Below are positions 25,830-35,451 of a stretch of DNA of 64,000 nt, one piece after another. Made by a program: the position numbers and the translations under genes. The notes below the pieces were generated by a model, which was given only the letters and a program-made list of their open reading frames with translations, was not told the origin of the DNA and did no database searches. This DNA comes from DASXZH01 sp963829965. Lineage in GTDB: Bacteria > Armatimonadota > Fimbriimonadia > Fimbriimonadales > Fimbriimonadaceae. The stretch is from positions 108,782-172,781 of the forward strand of contig CAWHLK010000036.1 in the NCBI GenBank assembly GCA_963829965.1, in the 5' to 3' direction. The stretch's first letter is position 1; each line of letters opens with the position of its first letter.

Positions 25830-28589
25830 TTCCTCACGGTTGCGGCGGCGTTTGGCCAGCTTCAACCCAATGCGCCGTGGCCCAAATTTCTTGCCAACGC
25901 CCAAAATACGGGTCTCGGAACCGGCGCAGGCTCAACCGGAATGGTGAACTGGTTTTCAGCGACCGGACACTGGGACGCGTCCGTTGAGTCAAGTCCCGCG
26001 ATCGGAGCGGACGGAACCGTGTATATCGGATGTGATAACGGAGACCTTTACGCGTTGGACGGCGCAACCGGGCACATAAAGTGGACGTTCCCCACCACGA
26101 CCAACTACTATGAAGTCATCTCGACACCCGCGATCGGGGCGGATGGCACGGTTTACGTTGGATTCGAAGACGGCAACGTCTATGCGCTTGACGGCTCGAC
26201 CGGCACGATGAAATGGTCTTTCGCCGGGGGAGAGTTTAAGTCTTCTCCTGCCATCGGTTCCGACGGCACGATCTACATAGGCTCGATGGAGGGCGTGATT
26301 TATGCCCTGAACGGCGCCGACGGATCTCTGGAATGGTCCTACACCACCGGCGGGGCAGTCGCCACATGCCCTGCTATCGGCCCGGATGGCACCGTGTACG
26401 TGACTTCCCAAGACAACAATATCTATGCCTTGAACGGTGCTGACGGGCAGCTGGTCTGGTCTGCGGGCGCACTCTATCCAAGTTCCCCCTCGGTCGGGGC
26501 GGGCTTGGTGTACGTGTGCTCAGCCGTCGACGGCATGCAAGCGTTCGACGAGACAACCGGCGCGGTGCAATGGACCTTTTCCAATCGCAGCAGTTTCTCT
26601 TCTCCGGCGATCGGACCTACCGGGAACGTTTACTTCGGCGACACGGGAGGCGTTGTGCATGCGGTGGATGGCACAACGGGGCAGGAAATATGGTCTTATC
26701 AAACAGGCTCGATAATCTATGGATCGGCGGCAGTCGCGGCAGACGGCACCGTTTACATTTGTTCGAACTCGACTCTTTTTGTTTTGAATGGCGCGACCGG
26801 CGAGGCGCAATGGACCTTTGGCGCCGGCTATGCGCCTGATTCGTCTCCCGCAATCGGGGCAGACGGAACCGTTTATTTCGGCGAATACGAATCGGGCTTC
26901 AACGGGTACGAAGGCGTCTTAGCCCTTGGCTCGTCTCAACTGACACTCATGCTTGGGACGTCTTCGGTTTCCGACGTCCAAAAAGTGGTTGGTGGACTCG
27001 CCATGGACTATTCGGTCTGGACGGCAGGGCCGGGTGCTGTGAAAGTGACCAGCAACAACCCCTCCGTGGCGAACATTGCGCCGGGCGGCGCGATCAAAAC
27101 TTCCGGCGTGGCCACACCTACGACGGTGACCTTTACCGCGACGCAGGGCAGCAACGTTGCCACGGCCACACTCACCGTAACTCCCGCGAGCCTTGAAGCG
27201 ATCACGGCCAGTTCCCCTACCATCGGCGGCGGAGACATCGATCCCTGCCTGGTGCAACTCCAGGGCAACGCCGCGCCCGGCGGGACTCCGATCTCGCTGA
27301 GTTCTTCGAACACTTCGCTTGCGACCGTCCCCGCCGTATACAATGTGCCCGGCAACTCATCGATCGGATTCTTTCCGATCACAACCTATGGAGTTACTTC
27401 CAATGCCCAGGTGACGATTACGGCCCAGGCGGGCGGCGTTATGGAGGAAACCACGATCACCCTCATCCCCCCTACATTTACCGGACTCGTTCTTGGGGCG
27501 GGGGCGCTTTGGGGTAGCCAGCATACGCATGGCGAGGTCATCATGAGTGGCCCCGTGGCGTCCGCAACAACGATGACGCTGTCTTCGAGCAGCCCGAGCG
27601 CGGTTGTACCCGCCTCGGTGACCATTCCGGTAGGGCAGTCCACAGCTTTGTTCACGATTACTTCGACGCCCGTGGCCACCCAGACTTTCGTGACCATTCA
27701 GGCAACGTTGGGCTCGGTCACCGAAACCCAAATTTTGACCATCGATCCTCCCGGCGTTACCGGCCTCACAGCGCCCAACAATCAGTTGGTTGTGGGCCAA
27801 TCGACTGCGGCTACCGTCCAGTGGAACTATCCGGTTGCAGTCGCCACTTCGCTCTCCCTGCATTCGACTAACGCGGCCTTGACCTTTCCCGCCTCTGTGC
27901 CAGTGGCGGGCGGCGCATCGTCAGTGACGTTCACGATTACCGGTTCACCGGTTTCATCGCCGACCGCTGTTCAAATTTATGCAGTCTTTGGCAACTCGTG
28001 GACGGTCGGGTGGTTTACGGTTTATCCGCAGCCATTGAACAACCTGGGACTGAGTCCCAGCGTGGTGACGGGCTCCGAGTCATGTTCCGCGACGGTCTCC
28101 ATGGGCTATTTCGCCTACGTGCCGGTAACCGTGACGTTGTCTTCGAACAGCCCTGCCGCGGCCGTTCCACCCTATGTGACCATCCCCGCCGGCCAATGGA
28201 GCGCACCGTTTACGATCTCAACCCGGCCAGTGACGGCGACCGCTTATGCGGTCATTCAAGCGAAATGGGGGACGGTGACGTTATCCAAGACCTTGGATGT
28301 AAATCCTGCAGTCTTCTCGTCGCTGAGCCTTATTCCAAATACGGTGACCGGGGGCCAGAGCGTCACGGGAGTTGTGGTCTTTAGCGGACCCGTGGCGAGA
28401 TCCGCTGTAATCGGGCTGTCTTCGAACGACCCACATGCTGTAGTGCCAAACTCAGTGACCGTGCAAGCGGGGCAATCCGCCGCGATATTCACGATTACCA
28501 CGCTGGCGGTGTCTGCATCCACCCAGGTTTCCATCTCAGCCGACGTGGGATCGACCCAGATCAGCGAGCCGCTGGAAATAGACCCGTGA
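25788..28589 (+). CDS. Large secreted PQQ-propeller protein with six Ig-like modules
   Basis: A GTG start at 25,788 (or 25,791) gives the signal peptide SKSRIAAGLMFFLTVAAAFGQ. Residues about 40-380 are repeated PQQ-like blades, each with PAIGADGTVYIG and a G-x-x-x-W ending. From about 385 to the end are six tandem modules of about 90 residues with the pattern LSSxxPxAVVPxxVTIPxGQ, FTITTxPV, and closing LxIDP. The last four are the clearest. The modules match those in the 30,622-34,374 protein. It is expected at the cell surface or outside; no enzymatic residues are obvious. The 5' leader is duplicated 4.3 kb upstream. Confidence 0.85.
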   Translation: MVISKSRIAAGLMFFLTVAAAFGQLQPNAPWPKFLANAQNTGLGTGAGSTGMVNWFSATGHWDASVESSPAIGADGTVYIGCDNGDLYALDGATGHIKWTFPTTTNYYEVISTPAIGADGTVYVGFEDGNVYALDGSTGTMKWSFAGGEFKSSPAIGSDGTIYIGSMEGVIYALNGADGSLEWSYTTGGAVATCPAIGPDGTVYVTSQDNNIYALNGADGQLVWSAGALYPSSPSVGAGLVYVCSAVDGMQAFDETTGAVQWTFSNRSSFSSPAIGPTGNVYFGDTGGVVHAVDGTTGQEIWSYQTGSIIYGSAAVAADGTVYICSNSTLFVLNGATGEAQWTFGAGYAPDSSPAIGADGTVYFGEYESGFNGYEGVLALGSSQLTLMLGTSSVSDVQKVVGGLAMDYSVWTAGPGAVKVTSNNPSVANIAPGGAIKTSGVATPTTVTFTATQGSNVATATLTVTPASLEAITASSPTIGGGDIDPCLVQLQGNAAPGGTPISLSSSNTSLATVPAVYNVPGNSSIGFFPITTYGVTSNAQVTITAQAGGVMEETTITLIPPTFTGLVLGAGALWGSQHTHGEVIMSGPVASATTMTLSSSSPSAVVPASVTIPVGQSTALFTITSTPVATQTFVTIQATLGSVTETQILTIDPPGVTGLTAPNNQLVVGQSTAATVQWNYPVAVATSLSLHSTNAALTFPASVPVAGGASSVTFTITGSPVSSPTAVQIYAVFGNSWTVGWFTVYPQPLNNLGLSPSVVTGSESCSATVSMGYFAYVPVTVTLSSNSPAAAVPPYVTIPAGQWSAPFTISTRPVTATAYAVIQAKWGTVTLSKTLDVNPAVFSSLSLIPNTVTGGQSVTGVVVFSGPVARSAVIGLSSNDPHAVVPNSVTVQAGQSAAIFTITTLAVSASTQVSISADVGSTQISEPLEIDP

Positions 28590-28655
28590 TGGGGTGACGC
28601 CCGTCCCGGATGGAGTTAGTAGATTGCGTCCCAGCTTCATTGGTATAGTGACGCT

Positions 28656-29501
28656 ATGCTGACGAAGTTGCTTGTTGCTTTCTCGCTCCCTTTGTCTTTG
28701 GCCGCCTTTGCGGCGCAAGGGCCACAAATGTCCGATGCCGAGAAGGCGATTTCAAAGCAAATGGGCACTCTTCGGTCGCTTTCCGACGCGGATAGAGCCG
28801 TTGCGACGAAGAATCTGGCGCTTAAAATCCGGCAGCTTCCCAAAGACGACGTCAAGTTGGACCTTGCCTTGGGCCTTGCGAACCTGTCCACCGAAGGATA
28901 TTTTGGGCCTGGCACCCTGCAGTCGGTAACCGACTCCCTTGTCGCGGCGGTCAAAGAGGCGCCGCAAAGCCAAATGGCTCCGTACGCTTACAGCGAACTT
29001 GCGCAGCTTTCCCGATACGAACAGATGAAGGTACGGCTAGACGATCCGCAATTCAAGGCCGCGCTTGCGAAAGTCGATGAGACCGACGCGGCGCGCAAAG
29101 CAGCCGACTTCACCTTGACCGACATCCAGGGCAAATCTTGGACGCTTTCGTCCCTTCACGGCAAAGTTGTGTGGGTGAATTTCTGGGCGACGTGGTGCCC
29201 CCCGTGCAAAAAAGAGATGCCGGACCTTGAAACGGTGTATCAGCGATTCAAGGATCGGGGGCTGGTGATCCTGGCAATCTCAAACGAGAAAACGCCTGTC
29301 GTAAGCAAATTTATCGCCGACAAGGGCTATGACTTTCCGGTGTTGTTGGATTCCGATGGCAGCGTCAATAAGCTGTATTCAATCCAAGGAATACCGAACA
29401 GCTTCTTGTATGACAGCAACGGCAGCCTGGTGGCCACCGCGATGGACATGCGCACGATGGACCAGATGCTGGCGATGCTGGCGAAGGCCGGGCTCAAGTA
29501 G
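28656..29501 (+). CDS. TlpA/ResA-like thioredoxin-fold protein
   Basis: Exported thiol-disulfide oxidoreductase candidate. The signal peptide ends near AAFAAQG. Residues about 20-145 are helical with no recognised domain. The C-terminal 135 residues form an AhpC/TSA-thioredoxin domain with FTLTDIQGKSWTL, the active site WATWCPPC and the cis-proline segment IQGIPNSFL. The domain order fits periplasmic TlpA-like reductases that maintain cytochrome or envelope thiols. It lies 41 bp before another thioredoxin-fold gene, so the two are likely co-transcribed. Confidence 0.9.
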   Translation: MLTKLLVAFSLPLSLAAFAAQGPQMSDAEKAISKQMGTLRSLSDADRAVATKNLALKIRQLPKDDVKLDLALGLANLSTEGYFGPGTLQSVTDSLVAAVKEAPQSQMAPYAYSELAQLSRYEQMKVRLDDPQFKAALAKVDETDAARKAADFTLTDIQGKSWTLSSLHGKVVWVNFWATWCPPCKKEMPDLETVYQRFKDRGLVILAISNEKTPVVSKFIADKGYDFPVLLDSDGSVNKLYSIQGIPNSFLYDSNGSLVATAMDMRTMDQMLAMLAKAGLK

Positions 29502-29542
29502 GAGATTTTTCTGGGAGCGCTTGGGCATATACTGAGATCACT

Positions 29543-30604
29543 ATGAAGTTTAGAAAGTCGATGTTCTGTGCCGTATTCCTCGGTGCGCTGCTTCTTGGGC
29601 AAAGCGCTCTTGGGACGCCCACCCATGACCCTACTCCCACGGCATCTTCAGTGATCGCGAGCGCAGAAGCGAAAGCGGCAAGCGAAAACAAGAACGTTTT
29701 CGTACTCTTCCATGCTTCGTGGTGCGGCTGGTGCCATAAACTTGACGATTTTCTGGCAAGGCCCGAGATCGCGCCTCTGATAGATGCGAACTACGTGACC
29801 GTTCACATCGTTGTGCAGGAGAACGGCGACAAAAAGGACCTGGACAACCCAGGAGGCGACGAGCTTCTCGATCACCTTGGCGGTAAAGACCTAGGCATCC
29901 CCTATTACGCGATTCTAAGTCCCAAGAACGACATCCTCGCAGTTTCGAAAGACGACAAAGGGCAAAACATCGGCTACCCTGGCGAAGCCACCGAAATCCC
30001 GATCTTTATGAAGATGCTCCGAACGACGAGCCACCAAATGTCGGATTCCGATGCCGATATGCTCAACAAGAAGTTGGTGGAGGCAGGCGCCAAGATCAAG
30101 GCGGAAGAGGAAGTCACGGCCAAGCTGATCAAACCGATCCAGGACGCGTTGGCCAGCCATGATTATAAGACCGCTCTGGCTTCTTGCGAGGGACTCATCA
30201 CTTCTCACCCCGACTTGGCCAGCTTCGCTCGCTATGAGCGGTATGAGGCTCTTTTGCACGTGGACGAAAACAAAGCCTTGTCCGAGTTTGGGCAGCCGAT
30301 GGGAGAAACGAGTGCCAAAGATGCGGACGGGATTCGTGCCTCGATGGTCATCGGACAGGATTCTCTTTCCGACCGCGCCTATGAGAAGGCGCTGCCCATT
30401 ATCCTCGCGAGCGCTGAGAAAGACCCAGGCAAATGGTATACGGACAGCCAAATCGCCCGTGCCTATTCCCGGGTCCACCAGGTGAAGAAAGCGACGGAAT
30501 ATCAGGACAAAGCGATCGACGAGGCAAAGGCGGCCAAGCTGCCTCAGAAGTTCATCGATAACCTAGTCAAAGCAGAACAGGACTGGCAGAAAAAGGGCTC
30601 GTAA
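29543..30604 (+). CDS. Exported thioredoxin-like protein with helical C-terminal half
   Basis: The signal peptide (about residues 1-24, ending ALG) is followed by a DUF255/thioredoxin_7-type domain: VFVLFHASWCGWCHKLDDFL with a CGWC active site, and the cis-proline segment LGIPYYAIL. Residues about 170-353 are helical and TPR-like (SHDYKTALASCEGL, WYTDSQIARAYSRV), suggesting a protein-binding role. The CGWC redox motif differs from the CPPC of the upstream neighbour, so the two may have different partners. Followed by a hairpin before the convergent gene. Confidence 0.85.
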   Translation: MKFRKSMFCAVFLGALLLGQSALGTPTHDPTPTASSVIASAEAKAASENKNVFVLFHASWCGWCHKLDDFLARPEIAPLIDANYVTVHIVVQENGDKKDLDNPGGDELLDHLGGKDLGIPYYAILSPKNDILAVSKDDKGQNIGYPGEATEIPIFMKMLRTTSHQMSDSDADMLNKKLVEAGAKIKAEEEVTAKLIKPIQDALASHDYKTALASCEGLITSHPDLASFARYERYEALLHVDENKALSEFGQPMGETSAKDADGIRASMVIGQDSLSDRAYEKALPIILASAEKDPGKWYTDSQIARAYSRVHQVKKATEYQDKAIDEAKAAKLPQKFIDNLVKAEQDWQKKGS

Positions 30605-30611
30605 GGTTCTC

Positions 30612-30646
30612 GGCCCTCCTGTCACGGCTCCAGCGTCAGGAGGGCC
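30612..30646. terminator. Hairpin between convergent genes
   Basis: A 10-bp perfect stem GGCCCTCCTG/CAGGAGGGCC with a 15-base loop, 8 bp after the thioredoxin-like stop and overlapping the last codons of the opposite gene. There is no clear T-run, so function as a terminator is uncertain. Confidence 0.5.
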
Positions 30647-33600
30647 TCCTGAGAAACGGATCCTATCGTCACGGTGATTGTAACCACTGTCTTCACCGTC
30701 ACCGCTTTCGTTGAAATGGGAAAAGAGGTCTCGGTTGAGCCGGCCGCAATCGTCGCTGCGCTTTGAACGGTAACGAGGGTGCTGCTCGAGGCGATCTTCA
30801 CTGTGGTCGCCGAGGCCGCCTTCGCTGCAAGCCGCACAACCCCCGTCGTTTTCCCTCCGCCAACGAGGGAGGCTTCAGAAAGAACCAATGAGAAGGAGGC
30901 CGGATTGATCGTCAGGCTTTCCGTTTTCGTCACGCCCTGGGCGCTGGCCGTAATGGTCACGTCCTGAGCAGCGGTAACCGAATAGGTCGCCACCGTAAAT
31001 TCCTTGCTCAGTTCGCCTGAAGTGATGTCCAACGTTGCCGGCGCGACTGCAGCCGCGTTGTTGCTGGCGATGCTTACAACCACCCCGGTTGCCGGTGCGG
31101 CATGGGCAAGCGTTGCCGTTACGACGACGGATGCGCCGGCCGTCACGCTCGTGTTTGAGATGGCGAGGCTCGCAAGTGGGTCTGCCGGAAAAATGGTAAG
31201 CGTCGTAGCCTTCGTGACGCCGCCGCCGGTGGCGGAAATTGTGGCGACCGTCGTGGCAGTCACCTTGAGCGGGGTTACCGTGAACGTTCCTGTCTTCACC
31301 CCCGCCTCCAGCGTCAATGTGGCAGGGACTGTCGCGTCCGCCGAGTTTGAAGACAGCTTCACGATGTCTGTCCCCGTTAAGGTGGAGGTAAGAGTGACGG
31401 TTCCCTCAACCGGAGTGACCCCAACCTCGGCAGTGTGGGCGAGCAGCACTGAAACCACCGCATCCGCCGGTTCCACCGTAAGAGCGGCGGTTTTTGTAAC
31501 TCCGCCCGAAGTTGCGGAAATGGTGACGCTGGTTGCGGCCGTTACCGTGCTCGTGGTAACCGAAAACGTCTCTGAAGTGGCACCCGAGGGAACGACGACA
31601 GAGGGAGGAACCGTGGCTGCGGCGCTCGAGGACTTCAGCGCCACCGTTGTGCCTCCGGATGCGGCGGCCGAAGCCAAAGTGAGCGTTCCGACCACGGGCG
31701 TGTCGGCTGCCACCTTTGGCAAGTTCAAAGCGACGGTCGAGACCGCGACGCCTTTCGACAGTGAAATCCGCCAAATCCCTCGGCCATAGGTGCCGGCATA
31801 GATATATCCGCTGCCGATCTTCAAATCCATGATCTGGGTGTGGGGGATATTGCCGGTAACGTTGGTCCAAGTTGTCCCAGCGTTGGTGGTCATGAATACG
31901 CCGACGTCCGTTCCCACATACCAGGTGGTCGTAGGCGTTGTGGGGTCGCGAAGGATGGTATTCAGTGGCACATCCGGCAGCCCGGTCGAACCTGTCCCGG
32001 AAACATTCGTCCAGACCGGAGTTTTTGCGTTAATGGCTGCGATCCGATAAAGATGGGGGATTCCGGTGTTGGTATAACCGATCAAAACGTCATCGGCATT
32101 GGTTGGGTTGGGACTGATGGTGCTGGCCACTACCCCCTGGACGGGCGTTCCGGGAACCACACTCCAAGTTCCCTTGTAACCCGTGGTCGACATGATGATG
32201 GCGCCCTCTGTAGATCCGTAAATCTGGTCTCCATTGTTTGGAGCAACGGCCACTGCCGTCAGGTAGTCGTAAGGAGGGAATGTGCCGACCGCATAACTCG
32301 GACTGGCAGCAGTAAGATCTGCCGCGTATATCGTATCATTGGCGCCAAGATACAAGGTCTTGCCGTCCGGAGAGAGAGCCATCGGGGCGACGAACGCTGT
32401 GTTGTAATAATAACCGTTCGATAGATTTCGCTGGTCGCCACCCGTCAGGTCATAAAGGTCGGTTGCCCCGTACTCCAAAGACACGAAACAAAGGCTCAAT
32501 GGCAAGTCCCAACCGCACTGTCCACCGTCTCCCGCGTACAAGTTGTCCCAAGTTGTCAAACTGCCGAGGGCACTGGGGGACGAATTGTCCTGGGCGCCGC
32601 TTAGCACGTAGTTGGGGTTGGTCGGATGAGGTGCGATCGCGTAAAGCTGGGCGATTCCCAGATTCGCATTGAGAGATGTCGGTGTAATCGTCGGGGTGCT
32701 CCCTGTCCAAGCGAACTTGAGGCGGAACAATCCGCCGTCGTTGCCTAAGAGAACCTGGGTGGGGTCGCTCGGGCTTATCGCGAACTCATGCTGGTCGGTG
32801 TGGATCAGGGTGTCGTTATCAATGCTCAGGGCGTAGTCGACCCAGGTCTTTCCGCCATCCGTGGAGTACTCGGCGGTAAGGAGCCCGACAAATACAACCT
32901 CTCCGGCCTCGGCTTCAGGCGCCTTGTAGGTGCTGATGAAATAGTCGTAAGTTGACTGTGACCAGTTGTTGTCGTTAGCGTTGCTTGACAAGAAATTGTT
33001 CGTGATGACCGACCATGTCGTCCCGCCATCCGGTGACTTATAAAGTGTCTTGTTGTATCCGGACAGAAGGTAAAGGGTGGAGGCGCTGACCTTTGAGCAA
33101 GCGATGCTAAATTGCTTTTGCGATGCAGGAAGCGTCGCCGCCGTCCATGTGGCGCCCTCATCGGTCGACTTATAAAACTGATAGTAAGTAGCCTCCCCGG
33201 GAGCGCCAACATAATAAGTGCGCACTTTGCCGGCATTCGGCAGCGAAACGTCTATCGTGCAATAGCCTCCCGAGGCCAGTCCGGCCGATTTCCAAGTGGC
33301 TCCGGCATCGGTGGACCGGAAAACATTGCCGTCGATTGCGTTGGACCCGCCATCGTAGCCGCGCCCGGTGGTGCATAAGAGGATCTTGTCGTTGTCGGGA
33401 TCGATGAGGATATGGCTGACCGCGACATCGCCGATCCCGGCCGTGGTCGCGCCGTAGTTGGTCCAGGTAACGCCGCCATCGGTTGATTTCATGATCCCTT
33501 GGTTGTAGTTGTCATAGAATCCGTCGAAGTCGCCTGTGCCCACGTAAAGAGTGAGATGGTTTAACGGGTCGATCGCAATGCTGTCGACCGCTCCGTAAAT

Positions 33601-34374
33601 CCAGGGAGCTTTATCGCTGATACAGGCCCAAGTCGCTCCACCGTCTGTCGTTTTCCATAGCCCGCCGCCACCCGAGCCGGCATAAATGATTTCCGCATTC
33701 GTAGGGTCGTAGGCGGCGCATGAAATTCTTCCGGCAAGCGGCGGCATCCCTTCGTATAGCTGCCGCGCCGCGCCCAGATTGACCGGACCGATGTAGTTCC
33801 ACGTGTTTCCCCCAATGGAGGGCTTTAACTCGTCGTTCCGATTGATCCTTCCCACCAGCATCCGGGCCGCCTGCTCAAGCCCTTTGCGAATCGCCGCCGG
33901 GTCAACCGTATCGGATCCAGCCTCAACATGCCGCTCGAGATAATACTGGAGGGCTCCAAAGAAGTCGGCGCTGTCACGCCCGTTCTCCACTTCTTCCTCG
34001 GCTTTCAACTGGTCGGAATCTCGAAGGTATTCAACGTGAGCCTTGACCGAACGCTTAGAACTCTTGTTGACCTCCCGTGCCGAAGCAGGCAAGACGAACC
34101 TGACGCCGGCGCGCTTTTTGAGGGCAGCGATGGCCTCGCTTTCACGAATGGTAGGATCCAGGTCCACAAGAAACATCCCTGATTCCTTGTCCATCCCAAC
34201 AACCTTTCCAACCCCCACAACTGACTGGGCTGCCGCTGCCGATCCGCCATTGGTCAGGCCGAGAAGCAGCTCGCGCGGAGAAGCCGGAGTGCCCTGAGAT
34301 ACCCCGAGTGCCGCCAAGCAAACCAGAACCGTGCTGAGGGCGAATGGGCGAAAGCATCGATGCGTGCTGTACAT
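30622..34374 (-). CDS. Large secreted BNR/sialidase-type propeller protein with four Ig-like modules
   Basis: From the ATG at 34,374 a signal peptide ends near LGVSQG. Residues about 30-170 are a pro-domain-like region. Residues about 185-860 form a propeller studded with Asp-box motifs (TTDGGATW, STDGGVTW, STDAGATW, STDEGATW, SPDGGTTW, STDGGKTW), typical of BNR/VPS10-like and exo-sialidase folds. The last 390 residues are four modules of about 90 residues ending LTVEP, LTIFP, LTINP and LTLEP. They are the same type as in the 25,788 protein. Catalytic sialidase residues were not identified. The shared tail suggests a common attachment or sorting role. Confidence 0.85.
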   Translation of the reverse strand: MYSTHRCFRPFALSTVLVCLAALGVSQGTPASPRELLLGLTNGGSAAAAQSVVGVGKVVGMDKESGMFLVDLDPTIRESEAIAALKKRAGVRFVLPASAREVNKSSKRSVKAHVEYLRDSDQLKAEEEVENGRDSADFFGALQYYLERHVEAGSDTVDPAAIRKGLEQAARMLVGRINRNDELKPSIGGNTWNYIGPVNLGAARQLYEGMPPLAGRISCAAYDPTNAEIIYAGSGGGGLWKTTDGGATWACISDKAPWIYGAVDSIAIDPLNHLTLYVGTGDFDGFYDNYNQGIMKSTDGGVTWTNYGATTAGIGDVAVSHILIDPDNDKILLCTTGRGYDGGSNAIDGNVFRSTDAGATWKSAGLASGGYCTIDVSLPNAGKVRTYYVGAPGEATYYQFYKSTDEGATWTAATLPASQKQFSIACSKVSASTLYLLSGYNKTLYKSPDGGTTWSVITNNFLSSNANDNNWSQSTYDYFISTYKAPEAEAGEVVFVGLLTAEYSTDGGKTWVDYALSIDNDTLIHTDQHEFAISPSDPTQVLLGNDGGLFRLKFAWTGSTPTITPTSLNANLGIAQLYAIAPHPTNPNYVLSGAQDNSSPSALGSLTTWDNLYAGDGGQCGWDLPLSLCFVSLEYGATDLYDLTGGDQRNLSNGYYYNTAFVAPMALSPDGKTLYLGANDTIYAADLTAASPSYAVGTFPPYDYLTAVAVAPNNGDQIYGSTEGAIIMSTTGYKGTWSVVPGTPVQGVVASTISPNPTNADDVLIGYTNTGIPHLYRIAAINAKTPVWTNVSGTGSTGLPDVPLNTILRDPTTPTTTWYVGTDVGVFMTTNAGTTWTNVTGNIPHTQIMDLKIGSGYIYAGTYGRGIWRISLSKGVAVSTVALNLPKVAADTPVVGTLTLASAAASGGTTVALKSSSAAATVPPSVVVPSGATSETFSVTTSTVTAATSVTISATSGGVTKTAALTVEPADAVVSVLLAHTAEVGVTPVEGTVTLTSTLTGTDIVKLSSNSADATVPATLTLEAGVKTGTFTVTPLKVTATTVATISATGGGVTKATTLTIFPADPLASLAISNTSVTAGASVVVTATLAHAAPATGVVVSIASNNAAAVAPATLDITSGELSKEFTVATYSVTAAQDVTITASAQGVTKTESLTINPASFSLVLSEASLVGGGKTTGVVRLAAKAASATTVKIASSSTLVTVQSAATIAAGSTETSFPISTKAVTVKTVVTITVTIGSVSQEALLTLEP

Positions 34375-34418
34375 CACTTGATGATAACTCAACAATGTGA
34401 ATTATCGTTAAGTATCGT

Positions 34419-35273
34419 TTACACTGCCGGCAAAGTGGACAGTGGTTTAGCAGCGGTGATGTAAACGATCTTGTCGGTAACCGTATAGCCGCCAGACTCA
34501 ATGGTCGGGCGGAGAACGCTTTCGAAAAACTGTCGCTCCTCGGGCGAGAACTTTTGAGCAAGAATGGTTTTGAGGGAGGGAGCCCATGGATGGGGCGAAA
34601 CGCCTAAGAAGACCTCCCAGGAAACGACCTGCGACGGCTTGACATCAATGTGAAACTCAAGGTGCAGTGCGGTAAATCCCGCTCGGTGAACCATGGTTAG
34701 CAAGTCTCGCTCGGAGTAGTTCACGTGAGGCCACTTGGCGCACTCTTCTTCGGTGTCCGGATACTGAGCTGCCTTCCAACGATGCAACAGCCTCAAGAAC
34801 CGGTCGTCTGGCCGCGGTTCTGATTCAATCTGCTTTTTCAGGACCCTTGCGTAGAGAGCCTCGTCCTGAAGAACGGGCTCACATAAAGAGATGCGCCCAC
34901 CGGGTTTGAGAATCCGCATAAACTCGCCAAGAGCGGCGTGCTTATCGGCTACGTAGGCCAATACCGCGCGTGTGGTAACGGCATCGACGGAGGCATCAGG
35001 GATGAGGCTCGGATCTTCTGCCGGACACTCGATGAAAGAGCATTGACGATCCAGCGAGAGCTCGGCAAAGCGGGTCCTTGTATGATTGAGCATCGGCGCT
35101 GAGACGTCGGTGAGAATTACTCGAAGCGTCTCCCCGACCCGTTCGATGGCTCGAAGGGGAACAACTCCTTCTCCCGTGCCGATATCCACAAGCGTCATGC
35201 CGGGTTGAAGTTGAGCGCCATCAAGAAGGCGATCAACGTAACCTTCTACCGAAATTGCGCACGACCTTGGCAT
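34419..35273 (-). CDS. SAM-dependent class I methyltransferase
   Basis: 284 residues. Motif I is near residue 28 (MTLVDIGTGEGVVPLRA), followed by an acidic motif (VILTDVSAPML). Then come the Methyltransf_11 features VDAVTTRAVLAYV and LKPGGRISLCEPV. The C-terminal 120 residues are a cap likely to define the substrate. It is a single gene with spacers on both sides, so context gives no clue to the substrate. UbiE-like small-molecule methylation is the best guess. Confidence 0.85.
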   Translation of the reverse strand: MPRSCAISVEGYVDRLLDGAQLQPGMTLVDIGTGEGVVPLRAIERVGETLRVILTDVSAPMLNHTRTRFAELSLDRQCSFIECPAEDPSLIPDASVDAVTTRAVLAYVADKHAALGEFMRILKPGGRISLCEPVLQDEALYARVLKKQIESEPRPDDRFLRLLHRWKAAQYPDTEEECAKWPHVNYSERDLLTMVHRAGFTALHLEFHIDVKPSQVVSWEVFLGVSPHPWAPSLKTILAQKFSPEERQFFESVLRPTIESGGYTVTDKIVYITAAKPLSTLPAV

Positions 35274-35451
35274 AGTGCGGGTCGTCTGCTTGACGGTGAT
35301 GCAACAGCCATTCGGACCAAATGTCCTCTTGAACTGGCGGATGGGTAGTGGTCGGCACAGATTAGTTGACGTCAGAGAAAGTTTGCACGCTTCTCAATCA
35401 AGCCAACACTTGCATAATTCTAGCAGTAATGTGATTGCGAGAGGAAACCCA

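Noticed and set aside
31004..31789. 261-residue Val/Thr-rich frame on the plus strand opposite the Ig-like modules
   Set aside because: It is the complement of a repetitive Thr/Val-coding region; the minus-strand frame has the signal peptide and domains.
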